NCBI GenBank assembly: GCA_018873245.2
Contig: JAEMBT020000001.1
Coordinates: 18,292,220 to 18,356,219, forward strand
Source of the DNA: Archegozetes longisetosus
Lineage: Eukaryota; Arthropoda; Arachnida; Sarcoptiformes; Trhypochthoniidae
Direction: 5' to 3'
Length of the DNA stretch: 64,000 nucleotides
In this document: positions 31,403-43,400 of the stretch, one piece after another
How the letters are laid out: the number at the start of each line of letters is the position of its first letter
How positions within the stretch are numbered: the first letter of the stretch is position 1
Notes under the pieces: model-generated
Told to the model about the DNA's origin: nothing
Seen by the model: the letters and a program-made list of their open reading frames with translations, nothing else
The model's database searches: none
Program-made: the position numbers and the translations under genes

Positions 31403-32884
31403 CTAGTCGAGAGCCATCTCATCATCTTTGTCATCCTTTTTGTCATCTTTTGCCTTCTTTTCAGCACTTGTTTGGCTTTCTTTGTTTTGTTGTTTTTGAA
31501 GTGCTTTCACGAAATTTTCCATATCTTTAGAAATAAATTAAAATTTGTAGAAATTTCAGTAAAAACAGTTAATAAATTAGATTATAAAATAAGGAAGATA
31601 TACAAAACCTCCAGAGTTTGCGGCGTCAACACATTCTTGCGATAAACCAAATTGATGGATAAGTGGACCCAATTGCCCCGATTGTAAAGCAGTACTGAAA
31701 GTACTCAATGCTTGTTGAAATTGTGGCGATTGTACTGTTGATGTGAACAGATCTGAAATATTAGCCGAAGTCTCAGAATTGGGTGGAAGTGAGTCACGAA
31801 CTCTTGACATAAATTCTTCATTTGTCAACAATGGCTGCAGTGCTTCGAGCGTTAGAGAAGATGATAAATCAACTGAAATTTTTGTAAAAATAATTTTATA
31901 AAATCAATCAACAAAATGGACTGAAGTTTGAAATAAAATGAGATGAGATTTACCACTGATTTCATTGTTTTTAGACTGCTGGGCAACATTTAGTCCTGAT
32001 ATAATGTTTTGCAAATCACTCAATTGTATTGCGGGCGCCGTTGGAATCGATGATTCACTAGTGGCCGCACTGACCACTGCCGGTGTGGTTGATGGCGTTT
32101 GAGGCGCAGGCGTCGACACATTAGACGGCGTCCGATTAGTGTGCGCTCCAAGAAGTGATGCTAAACCAGCTGCAGAGCCCATACCACCAACGCCCCCCAG
32201 AACTGACATCAATTGCTGAGGAGACATATTGTTAAGCAATCCTTGGAGGTCTCCATCAGGTAGCGACAGATCTGCTAAAGCACTGGCCGGAGAGAGACCA
32301 CCAGAACCAGTGCCACGACTTCCTGGCGCTGGTGGATTATTAATGTATTCGTTGATTTTATTGCAATATTCGTCGTCCTTATCGTCTTTTGGCTCTTGCA
32401 TCCAATAGAAGAAACGACGCGATGACGGCTTGAATCTCAGCACAAAGACTCGTCCAGTCGTGCATTGAGGCACTTTCTTGAATTCGGCCTCATCTGGAAA
32501 TATGATCAAGTCCTAAATGAGATTAAGACATCGGTTAAGATTGATCTTAAGCCAATATTTGTATTGATTGGTTGGTTAATTATCTGATAATTACATCTTC
32601 GACGTGACCCGTTTGTCTGTCTTTCCAACAGAAATGCATTAATGAATCTTCACTGCTTTGATGCAAATAAACAGTTCCTTTACGTCCTTTAATTGGACTC
32701 ACCTTAAAAGAGATGACACCAAAAACATATTAACTAAAATTATAGTAAATACTGAGTGAATAAATGAATGAATGATACAAACAGTGGTTCCGTTTTGAGT
32801 CATTTTTCCAGCTCTGAATTCGACTAAATATCTACTCTGAGACTGAGAACTGGTGTTCCCACCGAACAGAAATGGTCGCGACAT
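31403..32884 (-). CDS. ADRM1: Proteasomal ubiquitin receptor ADRM1 / Rpn13, five exons, 384 aa
   Basis: Coding exons on the minus strand: 32884-32783, 32702-32595, 32512-31954, 31872-31609 and 31524-31403, with introns of 80, 82, 81 and 84 bp, all GT-AG, phases agreeing and total length divisible by three. Residues 1 to about 110 are the Pru domain that binds ubiquitin and docks on Rpn2 in the 19S particle: [73 protein letters not shown] flexible Ser/Pro/Thr-rich linker follows. The C-terminal region (residues about 245-360: [10 protein letters not shown], then [24 protein letters not shown] and LHQFGL-like helices) is the DEUBAD domain that recruits and activates the deubiquitinase UCH37/UCHL5. 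The acidic/basic tail ends [12 protein letters not shown]. Intact housekeeping gene, head to head with P5CR at 33363. Confidence 0.95.
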
Positions 32885-33362
32885 TCTTAATGATTTTAAT
32901 TAAGATATTTATATATAATTAATATTTATTAATATTATTTATATGGATAATCAGTTATAACAACTCTCTTACTAACTGCTTCCTAACTCTCTTACAATAG
33001 ATTGCATACAAAAGTGATTTGTCATGAATTCATTTCGTTTTATTCTTTAAAAGTCTAACTACCCTAACGATTCAGTACTTTTTGCAACTGTTTTCTACCT
33101 TAGTTTCGTGCTTCAAATGGTTAGAATTCATGACTATTTTGAGTGTTGTTAAGACTCAAATACATTATATCAAGTATTTTTGTAGAAATTGTTACTCATT
33201 TTACTGTTAAGTCATATGCTCTTAGGTCAATAGCATTTAAAATTGTTATCAAGTATCTAAAACTTTGCGAAATTTTTAGCGGATTAAAAGACTAGGAATT
33301 AAAGGTCTAGTATTATAGATTAAAGTTCAAACTGTACAACAATTAATTGAAACTAAATAGAT
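32885..33362. promoter_or_regulatory. Shared upstream region of ADRM1 and P5CR
   Basis: 478 bp between the divergent start codons. It must hold both 5' UTRs and promoters; it is AT-rich and lacks an obvious TATA/Inr pair, as expected for housekeeping promoters. Bidirectional use is inferred from the arrangement only. Confidence 0.5.
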
Positions 33363-34804
33363 ATGAATTATCCGAAGCTAAGTGAGTGTCAAATTGGATT
33401 CATTGGTGCGGGAAACATGGCCATTGCTATTGCCAACGGTCTCATCAATTCTGGTCTCTATGAATGATTACTATTTTACTAATATTTGAAATCAATTTAT
33501 TTTCAATGAACTCATATTTCTATGATTTTTGCAATTAGCATATGTTTAGTTACTATCTATTATTTCATTTATTTAGTCCTGTCTTCAATTATGTTTTGTT
33601 TTGTTGTAATGTTTTACCCAAGTTTCCAATTATTTTCTGTAAACACTTAACTTTTGAATGATTTAATACATAACAATATTTCTACTAACACTTTGTTTAT
33701 TTAATAAATAAAGCCATTGAATAATTTGTTATCAGTTGTTTATTAAATAACTTATTATCAAAGGCCAGATATCGTCAAAACAGATAAGTGCGAGCGCGCC
33801 CTCAAATCGTAATCTCATTAAATTCAAAGTTAGCATAACTTTATAATGATCTAAAGTTCTTATATTAACAATAATTAATTTACTACATGAATGGATTAGG
33901 AGTTGGGATGTTTTACGACAAACGATAATAATCTGATATTTAGTGAAACGAAAAAATCAGAAGATTTATGCGCAAAAATCATATTTTTATGCGTAAAACC
34001 ATATATCATCAAAAACTGCGAAAACAATCTCTTTCTCAATTCCAATCATTTGGTCTCAACTTATGGACCAATTATTGTAATATCAGTTTTGGCCGGAACT
34101 ACAATCAAAGCAATACGTAATGTATTTGGTGTTCACTCTAATAGTACTTCAACTGATGATAAAATAAAATTTGCGCGAATTATGCCAAACACTGCCTGCA
34201 GTGTTAATAGTGGTATTTGCGGCTTAAGTCGAGACATAAATGATCCTCAATTTGACCAATTTTTGACTTCACTTCTCAGTCCTTTGGGTTTATGCGAAAT
34301 AGTGGCTGAATCACATTTGAATGCCGTTTGTGGGCTTGGAGGCAGTGGTATCGCATTTGTATGTTATTCGTTTTGATAGTTTAAAAAATTGCCTAAATAA
34401 ATGAATTAATAAGATGCGTAAGATTTTCATGAGATTCGAGTTAAGCTGAACTGGTATTTTGCATAACTGATAGGTGTACAGTATGATTCATGCGATGTCT
34501 GACGGAGGATTGAAAATGGGTTTACCTCGCGATATATCAACAAAAATTGCAGCACAAACAGTACTTGTAAGCAATTAACTTCATCTCTAATTCAATTCAT
34601 ATTCATTCTAAATTGTCTGACATATAGGGCGCAGCTTTGATGGTATTGAAGACTAAGAAGAGTCCAATCGAACTGAGAGATGAAGTGGCATCTCCTGCTG
34701 GAACCACTATTCATGGTTTGCATGCTTTAGAAAGGGGAGCGTTTAATTCAGTAGTAATAGATGCTGTAGAAAGTGCTACTAAAAGGGCTCAAGAATTGAG
34801 TTAA
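33363..34804 (+). CDS. Pyrroline-5-carboxylate reductase, five exons, 294 aa
   Basis: Exons 33363-33453, 33764-33828, 33900-34358, 34474-34566 and 34628-34804; phases agree at every GT-AG junction and the total is 295 codons with stop, the usual length of the enzyme. It catalyses the last step of proline synthesis, reducing pyrroline-5-carboxylate with NAD(P)H. The N-terminus has the Rossmann dinucleotide motif [17 protein letters not shown]; exon 2 gives [11 protein letters not shown]; exon 3 has [39 protein letters not shown] and the hinge [14 protein letters not shown]; exons 4 and 5 hold the helical dimerisation domain with [13 protein letters not shown] and the signature region [19 protein letters not shown]. 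The 65-bp second exon is easy to miss. No targeting peptide is apparent, so a cytosolic (PYCR3-like) form is plausible. Confidence 0.95.
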
Positions 34805-35187
34805 TTGATTACTTGAAGATTTAATTGAATTAAAAGTTGACTTTGTTATCAAGTGTAATAATGTGTTCATAATTAAGCAGATTATAAACAACACTAATCT
34901 CATTCTATTCTTAAACTGAGTCAATATTAAAATGATTTATACGAAAAGTTTATGAGTAAATTATTTATTGCATATTAGATACATATCTTATCAAATAATG
35001 CCAATATTTTGTTTAAGTTTTATGCATCTATTATCTTAAACGTGATTTAAGAAAGCATTAAATTTAGAAGAGGCATAAAGCTTATACACGATCGGAGTTA
35101 CATTGTTATATATTTGAAAAATAAATTAATTGAACTTTAGGTATTTAAGCGATATTTTCATTGTGAGCCTTTACTGTTGTGAATCGA
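34805..35187. other. Intergenic, between P5CR and the Gly-rich peptide gene
   Basis: AT-rich, contains the two convergent 3' UTRs; nothing else seen. Confidence 0.5.
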
Positions 35188-35397
35188 TTAACCACGGAAT
35201 CCACGTCCGTATCCTCCGTATCCTCCATAACCACGTCCAAAGCCTCCATAACCACGTCCAAAGCCTCCATAACCACGTCCAAAGCCTCCATAGCCACGTC
35301 CGTATCCTCCATAACCGAATTGTGCGTCAACCACAGAGACTAAGACACAGCTGACGATGACAACCAATACCAACACGACCAGTAAATTTTTGTTCAT
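35188..35397 (-). CDS. Small secreted Gly/Tyr-rich peptide (69 aa)
   Basis: ATG at 35395-35397 (the frame is open two codons further up but without ATG). Residues 1-25 are a strong signal peptide (MNKNLLVVLVLVVIVSCVLV...) with probable cleavage after VVDA. The mature 44 residues are almost only Gly, Tyr, Arg and Phe in the repeat RGYGGFG (four to five copies), ending GYGRGFRG with no Cys. Peptides with this build in arthropods and nematodes are cuticle or silk-like structural components or Gly-rich antimicrobial peptides (acanthoscurrin/ctenidin style in spiders); sequence alone cannot decide. It is basic through its Arg residues. The plus-strand frame at 35130-35354 and the minus frame at 35145-35330 are shadows of its repeat. 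Single exon as seen here. Confidence 0.75.
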   Translation of the reverse strand: MNKNLLVVLVLVVIVSCVLVSVVDAQFGYGGYGRGYGGFGRGYGGFGRGYGGFGRGYGGYGGYGRGFRG

Positions 35398-36540
35398 TTT
35401 CAATTATTTTGTTTTAACGTTTCGATTTATTCAAAGCAGTGAACTTAAAACAATTTTATGAATTTAGAAAACTAAATTTGGTGTATTTATATGAATATTT
35501 AGTGTCGGGAAGCGTTGTAGAAGTTTTTAAGGTGTTAGATGAATATGGGATTGGTTTAGGGATATGCGACAAAGGATGCTTTTGGTCGGAATTAGCAATT
35601 CTCAAAAATTTGGTCATCCTAATCAGTTGCCAACCTATATTATCGAATATATATTTCATGATAAAATTTCAATTTTGTATCATTTCTCCTGAAAACTTTT
35701 CAGTTTTGCTCTTATCATCCACACCATTCTGCGGTTGTCAGGAAATCCTTTGTTAAGGAGAACTTAAAAATACCCTATTAAAATAAAAATTGTTTACATC
35801 TAATTACAGCATCTCCAGCACTTCCAGCAACTACGAGACTTGATTTTCAAAATTTAAAACAATAATATTTAGCCTACTTTTAAGATTTGCCAAATAGAAG
35901 TCTAGAGTATATTAAAAGATCTGATTATGAAATGATATTCAATAACTTAAATGTTAATATGAAATCTTATTAAAAACATTTTTACTGATATTAACTGACA
36001 GTTTTTTCAATCATTTAATACAAAAATAATAGTAAAGCCTCTATCAAAAACGTAATTAGGATGAGTTAGTGATCAATCACTTTGAAAATAAGTCTCGTTA
36101 AGTCATTTGACTAAATGGATTTGAAGAGATTTAGTAATATTTCAGGAATTGTAAAGTTAAACATGTTTAGAGATAGGTTTAGATTCAATCAATGCTTGAA
36201 ATTGATGACAAAAGTAAAGTTAAAATGCTTAACATCTAATTGAAAAATAAAGTGCAATTGCAATTAATCATATTGAGAGACATGACTAATAAATCTTATT
36301 AAAATGAATACTTGATTTCTAAGCTATTAAGTCGATCTTTACCATCACTTGAGATAATCTAAATTGAAATTGTCTGGCCTTAATTTAGAAGTCATTAAGT
36401 AGTTGCTAGTCTTTATGTCAATGTCTACCAAATGCATCGCTGAACAAGTGTTGATTTGATAAACTTTTGCTATTATTAGAATCGAAAGGTCACACTCATT
36501 TGAGAGGTCGAATTTTTCAAATAGTTTTGCTTCATATGAA

Positions 36541-36600
36541 TTTATATTGACTTTAATTTATTAGTTTATATTGACTTTAATTTATTAGTTTATATCGACC
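36541..36600. repeat. Short tandem duplication
   Basis: The 28-bp unit TTTATATTGACTTTAATTTA plus TTAG is repeated about twice with a partial third copy. Confidence 0.7.
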
Positions 36601-39600
36601 TGAAGTCAAAATCATCTCAATATAGATATCGAAAATTATGACTTATTTTCAGTTTGACAAGTATTGTTTGACTTATTGTTAAACATAAATTAAGCTTTGA
36701 ATCTGAAATCAAAAGCACTAAATTAGTTGAAAGGAATTGGAAAATTTTCGGATCTCCAACTCTACGAAAATCTTAATGGTCTTAATGGGTTTGAAGTTAT
36801 TTTTGTTTCAGAGCTTCTACAATTAACTAATTATTATTAATTAACCGTAACATCAATTATTTTTTATGGCTCTATTGATTCTTTAGATATTGTGAATATG
36901 TTTAATACAATAGATTATATTGACCTATACTGAACACAAATCTCTTAAATCTCATTCATGAAATACAGTTATTTGAAAACTTTAGGCTATACCTATCCGT
37001 TCACAACAGACAGCAATTAATCACTGTATAATTAACTAATGAAATGGTCATAGACTTAAGCTATACTAATTAGTCGTAATGAATTTTGAAACTGAACTAA
37101 GACATATTTAACCTTATTTGGGTCGAAGTCTATCTCTTTTGCGATCTTTAAATTCTTCCAAATATAACCTATACAAAATTTGTTGAAAATCTAGTCAAAA
37201 CATAAACAAAACTTTTAGCCTAATTCTTATATTGAATATTAATCGAGTAAATAAAGTCAATATATTTTTACAATATTCAAATATAGCTTTGACTTTAATC
37301 TATATGGTTTTAGTCCACATTTTTCTGACTCAGGTCAACTTCAAATAGTCTAATAAACTACTGACTAGAGTTAAAGATGGATCGAATCCAAATTTATTAT
37401 TTCAGATAGATTAGAAACTTATTTTTCACATCAAGATGTTCAAACTAAATCTAAAACTGGTAGATATAAAGCACATATTTATTGTAATTTGAAGAAATAT
37501 TGGGTGAAAGAGACAAAAGTTGGAGATATTGTACTTAATAAGAACTGATTAAACAAATGCCTATAAGGAGACCCGGGAGAGAGATATAAAGATTTTTGAA
37601 TTACTGTATAAAATTTAGAGAATTCAAGATTTACTCGAAAGATATGTTTTTCTTTAAGACAAATGCATTAATCATTTAGAAAGTCAGTTTATTCAGTTCA
37701 ACAAATGAGTTGTTTTGGCGTAGAATTAATATGTTAAGCAAAGTTGATGTAAGCTAGAAATCTAATTTCATTTTATATTGCAATTGTCGTTCTAAGCAAT
37801 TACTCATTTCTGTCTTATTTATTTATTTATTTTTATAGAGATTAAATTTATTATTTTTTTGAAGATTAAATTTAAATATCAAAAGTTGCGCTCAACATTC
37901 ATTACTTTATTTGACCAGAAAACAAAATTTTTCAATAATTTATAACTTGAATCTTAGTTCAGATAATAATTAAGACTTATGATTCACTTAAATAACAATA
38001 ATTTGAATACGTGATTCTAGTATTTAAAAGCTATTTCATAGTTATTCGTGACGTTGAATTTAAGTTTAAATTTGAAAAGCCTCAAGAGAGGAAAGTAGTT
38101 TTACATTTTTGAATATTGTCTCTGAGGTAAAAGCGAGAAATGCCGGAAAATATCAATCTACTTCCAGGATTTATATACACTATAAACATATCTCATTTGA
38201 ATTTCTTTTATATAGGCCTGAAAAAAACTATTTCTAGAAATTTCATTAACTATTTCATGTATTTCTTATTTCATATGAAGTATTGTATGACTTTTGAAAA
38301 ATAACTAATTTTCAAAATGTTATATTAATGTTAAATCAGTTAAATCGCCAAATATTTTGATTGCTCTTTGGCAACAGTCACGTGAAAGACTTAACTAAAG
38401 AACATTTGAATAGCAAATCAGGAATTAGTGGACGAATTAAAGGAAGGTTTATGTGATTCAGAGTTATAATGTGTTCTTAATTATTTTAAACTTACAGAAA
38501 ACTTGTTTTAGTCAAATTTGCCTTCAATTTTGCCTTATTTGATGCCAATGCATTACACAATTTACATTGGATTAGTTTTATGTAGTAAGATTAGACAACT
38601 TTTTGCAGGTTTGACTCAATAAGTTTTAATATCAATTGTTGGAATTGGTAACTAATAAGTGTTATAAATAGAATCTAATTTGATTATATTTTTAGACCAA
38701 TGACAGTTCTGTCGGATTTCTAACTAATTTCAATTCAAATATCGATTTTAATTGTATTCATTCTCTAAATCGATAACCAAAATGCAGTCATTATTTAAGT
38801 TGCTGGTCATTCACTGAATCTGCCAAAGATTTAGATAGTTTTGATTAAAGTACATAAGGCTTAAAGTCTGCAATCTATTATAACTGGCAATATATCGCTT
38901 TTAAATTACTATAAAGTGCTATCTACAATTGAAATAACATTACAAATAGCACGCAATAGCAGTGACCCGATGGTAATTAAAGTCTGAAAGTGGCTTAATA
39001 ACTATTACATGAATGAGCCATTGATGAAATGAGATTTCTAAAGAACTATTGCTGATTGATTGATGACTGTCTGTATTAATAAAGTGTATTGATTGAAGAT
39101 AAAGACTTGTATTTTTCACATTCTAGGGAGGAGTTGTTGGTTTAAAACGGGGGCAATTATTTGGCTGAAAATCATTATCTACCAATATTCCTCAGGTGTA
39201 TATTATCATAATTGAACACTCACTAAGTGCCTTCAACAAGTGACTTGAGTCATGAAACATATTGTTATGAAATTTGAAATATATTCCGATTCTCACTATC
39301 ATAACAATATTGAAACGATTGAGTTATCACATTACAAATTATCATTTATTAGCTTTTGTACTGCACCGCTGCGTAACAATACATATAATTGGGATCATAT
39401 CAGGAAATAAAGGGTGACTCTTATCATAAACTTTATTAATCTAGTTATAAGGTTTGTTTCAATTTAATAGATTGTGTGACTCAATCGGAATAAAGGGTTG
39501 ATTAATGTTATCTAAGTCATCTTCATTAAACTCAAAATTTTTAATGAAGTTAAGAGTAATTAAGAATATTTTTTTTTTTTGATGAAAAACTCGTCAAAAA

Positions 39601-40385
39601 AGGGAAAATTGATTATCGGTGGAGAGGTCATGAGTCCATTAGTTGGAAAATGTGACTAAAAGTGGTCGACAAACAAAACCAATAAACAAGGCTTGAATTG
39701 GATCTAAAAATAGGACAACTTCTTATATGGAATATTTGTCGGAAATGTGTGTGCTTTCAGATAAACAGTAGTTCTATATAATCAACTAAACTGTGGAGTA
39801 AATCAGGAAGATTTCAATCGTGTCTAAACTACATCTACTGTTGATTAATATTAAAATTATGAATTCCTACACAGATACGTTGCATTCTGGAGAAAAAACT
39901 AAACAAATTTTAGTTCAAACTTTTCCAAATATCTCTCAATTTATGTGTTTTTTGTTTAAAAAGAGTTACAGCCCTTAATTAATGTTTGACTTAATTTGAA
40001 AATTCAATACCTATAAATCTAACTTTTTTCATGTATTACTTAACCTAAACTTTGATATAGAAAGCTGATATTCAAATTAACTGACAACTGATATTCAAAT
40101 TAATTTGATTTTTGCAAAGCAATTATCGAATGTGTAATTTTATGCTAATCAACAAATCGAAATGTTCACTCATTTAATAAATTTAGGAAATATCTGAAAG
40201 TATTGCCACATTTTGATTGAGACAAACGTTGCTTTTAATGAAGAACAAATTTAAAAGTTTCAAAAAACTTCAGAAAAGCTTCTAAGAACAAATTTCAAAA
40301 AATAACCCACAGATTAAGAATTGAGCTTGTCATCAATCAAATAGAAAAGCAATTAATTAAATTAGTTGTAAACTTGAGAAATATG

Positions 40386-40389
<4 letters not shown>

Positions 40390-40440
<51 letters not shown>
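40390..40440. repeat. (GA)n microsatellite
   Basis: About 25 uninterrupted dinucleotide units. Confidence 0.95.
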
Positions 40441-40442
<2 letters not shown>

Positions 40443-42367
40443 AACTTACTTACTAAAGAAAACATTTCCTTCTCTAACTCTTTAATATAACAAGCATATA
40501 ATTAATGTAATTATTTGACTCAAGTTTCAGTTTGTGATGTGTCAGATCCGTTGATCTTAATTCAATTAAATTATAGGTTCAGATTTGTCGGCGAATTTGA
40601 GGACAAGATTTTGACTATTGAGTGAAAGCTGAAGTCATAACTGTTTGTACTAATCAAACATGAAACTAATGATTGATTTTCACTAAACACGGATTAATTT
40701 CAATTAGTTTCTCTAAATCGGGTCGTATGGAATTACGATTGGATCATTCAATGATTAATCAGCTTAATGTGATCAGGATTTGAATCGATTTCAAATAATT
40801 GACTCTACACATAATCAATAATCGAAAAATATATTCATACATTCATTATGAGTTATTACTTGAAAAATTAACATTTAATGTAACATTTGACTACCAGAAG
40901 ATCTTAGAAATGATTAAAGTAACTGCAAATCACTAGTTTTACTCCTTATTGCTTACACTATCAAGTAAATTATCCTCAATTTACTTCTATAACTCTTAAT
41001 TCAATTTTCATTATTACAGTTAATACTTTAATTTTTACTAAACGCAGTCGAAGTTTGTGCTTTAAATCATGTAATTTCTTGAAGATATCACACAATCTAT
41101 AGATTAATTAAATTGTTTGACATATTTCCCAAAAAAATGTAAAAAACATTAGAAACATAATTGAAACGGATCTAAGTGGTGATTCTGTTCAGTATGAATT
41201 AGATTAAACGAGCAGAAACGTTAACCTATATAATTTGATTAGAATGCAATTGAAAATACTCTAAATATTAATGATCTTACTGACCAACACCCAAATCAAT
41301 AAAACGCTACTGATCTAATGTTATATTTGACAAAACCAGTAAATAGCAATTAGAACCACGAATTGGACTGAGCTATAAATGTTAAGAAGAACATATAAAT
41401 GTTATGAAAGCCATTGAGTTGATAGTAAAATGTTTTCCTTAAGCGAATCGTGAATAATTTGTATGTGATGCCATTATTTTGTGGTAATTATTCCTAAATT
41501 CCAGATGCTGTTCAAATGCGGAAGATATTCAAACTCACTGTCTAAGAGCTTCCATTTTATTAAAAGTATTTTATCATTTCTATAACTATATAAACTTAAG
41601 TATATATTCAATTTGAAATTTTAGTACTTTTCTGGTAATAAAATATTTGATAACAGTTTGTAATCCTAAAGGAGCTAACTAATCCTAAAGGAGTACATAA
41701 TCTTAAAGAGATAATTAATGTTTTTATTTGCTCAAGTATAAACAGTTTATTGAGTGTTAGATCTTGTTTTCAGTTTGAATTTTGAAATTTCATTTTCAGT
41801 TTCACTATGAACTTTTGATTGTTATCTTTGTTTTTGACTTAAGGAAACTTGTTGCGAAACTAAGTTTTGCAAAATTCTTGTAAAAGCTGCTTGCGAGACC
41901 AAATTTCACTTTAATTACTTTAATATGCTAAACTCTATCCACAGTTTCAGTCAGATATAACTATTGTTTTTATCTAATCAAATATAGTATTCATTTATTT
42001 GTTAACTAAGAAAATATGTTTTGCAGTGAACTTGACTGAAAAATAAGATTTCGAGGTTCTTCAGGTTCATAATAGATGGTAAACGTGTTGAGTACTAGAA
42101 TTGAGTTGAATGAGTTGAGAGCTGAGACTAATTGAAATATGATTTTATTAAATACATAAATATGTATAAGATGTTTATTAATAACTGTTCTGAAATTAAG
42201 TCAAGTTAAGGGTAACTCTAATTATTCTTTTGTCACACTTTGAGTAACGATTAAATCTTCAAACAGTTATATATTTAATATGTAGTTTAAGTCAAAATAG
42301 ATATTTTGACATTAAGTACTCTTTGTTTCATATTAAGATTGAAATGCTCCATTTTCTGCTGCTAAAC

Positions 42368-42431
42368 AGTTCTGAAAAGTTCTGAAAAGTTTTGAAAAGT
42401 TTTGAACAGTTCTGAACAGTTCTGAACAGTT
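42368..42431. repeat. 10-bp tandem repeat
   Basis: About six copies of GTTCTGAAAA drifting to GTTCTGAACA along the array. Confidence 0.85.
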
Positions 42432-43139
42432 CATCACTTGAGATCTATTAGGAAACAAAAGTAAACTTTATATAAGATAATAACATAAAAGTATTGCGTA
42501 AGATATAGAATAATGTTTGTTTTCTTACTACTGGGTTGTATGTAATTATATGAAATAGTAAGAAAAACTATATTAAAAAAATTGATTCATATATAATACT
42601 CAATACAAATGCCTAAGAAAGCAAGTGATCAAAGCTGTCACTCAATTATATGATGTCTGTATAATTAGGACTACTTATATTATAGTTCTACTATTCCTTA
42701 CTTCAATCCTTTCTAGTCTTCTTAGTTAACGTTTTATAGTAATTATCCAACCAATTCACTTAAATTTCTTATATTAATTCTTAAATTGTACCCTAAATTA
42801 ATTCTTAAATTAGCTCTTTACTCGTATTTAGATTCTTGCTGACAGTATACAATATAAATTGATGTTAATTTTACTTTTTCATAATCTGATAAGTTTGCTC
42901 AACACACCTAAACATTTGGGGTTATTTGAGGCTCGATTGTGACTTCAAATAATTGAGGATAAGATTTGTATTCAAATGGCATGCCTTTCTTGTGAACTGT
43001 TTTTTAAAGTATGTGAAAAAGAAAACTCTACACAAATTATCTCCTTTTAATTGCTTCGACTCCTTTGTATAACATTCAAAGTTCACATAACAGTTTGATA
43101 GCTTTGAAACTCAATACCTTAATCGAATTTTTCTAATTG

Positions 43140-43400
43140 TAGATGTTATAGGTTAGGTTAGGTTAGAGTACACTTTTAAACTTAATAATCGTCGATAGCC
43201 GCTAGAAGCGATATGTTGTGATCATATGCTCTCCATCAGACCTTAATATCTTCAGATATTAAGTTATAAAATACTCAATATAGTAATGAAAGCAAATCTA
43301 AAATAAAATTTTGGATAATATGGTGTGCGTTACACCAGAGAACCTACATAGGGAAAACACATGATGACGGTCTTTTTCTCGTTGCTGTACAAGATTGTTA
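43140..43400. repeat. Dispersed repeat, first copy
   Basis: Matches 59695-59915 in direct orientation: CTTAA(T/C)AATCGT, GTAGC/ATAGCC...CTAGAAG, TATTGTGAT.., ATAAAATA(C/A)TCAATATAGTAA, AAGCAAATCTAAAAT, TTTTTCTCGTTGCT/TTTTCTTGTTGCT. Unassigned family. Confidence 0.6.
43149..43166. repeat. Interstitial TTAGG telomere-type repeat
   Basis: TAGGTTAGGTTAGGTTAG, three and a half units of the canonical arthropod telomere repeat, at the left edge of the dispersed repeat 43140-43400. Could be chance at this length. Confidence 0.5.

Noticed and set aside
35130..35354. Plus-strand frame with repeated HNHVQSL
   Set aside because: Shadow of the Gly/Tyr-rich peptide repeat on the other strand.
35439..35756. 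105-codon plus-strand and 67-codon minus-strand frames
   Set aside because: Slightly GC-richer DNA, but the two frames overlap, neither has a domain, and splice signals are not convincing.
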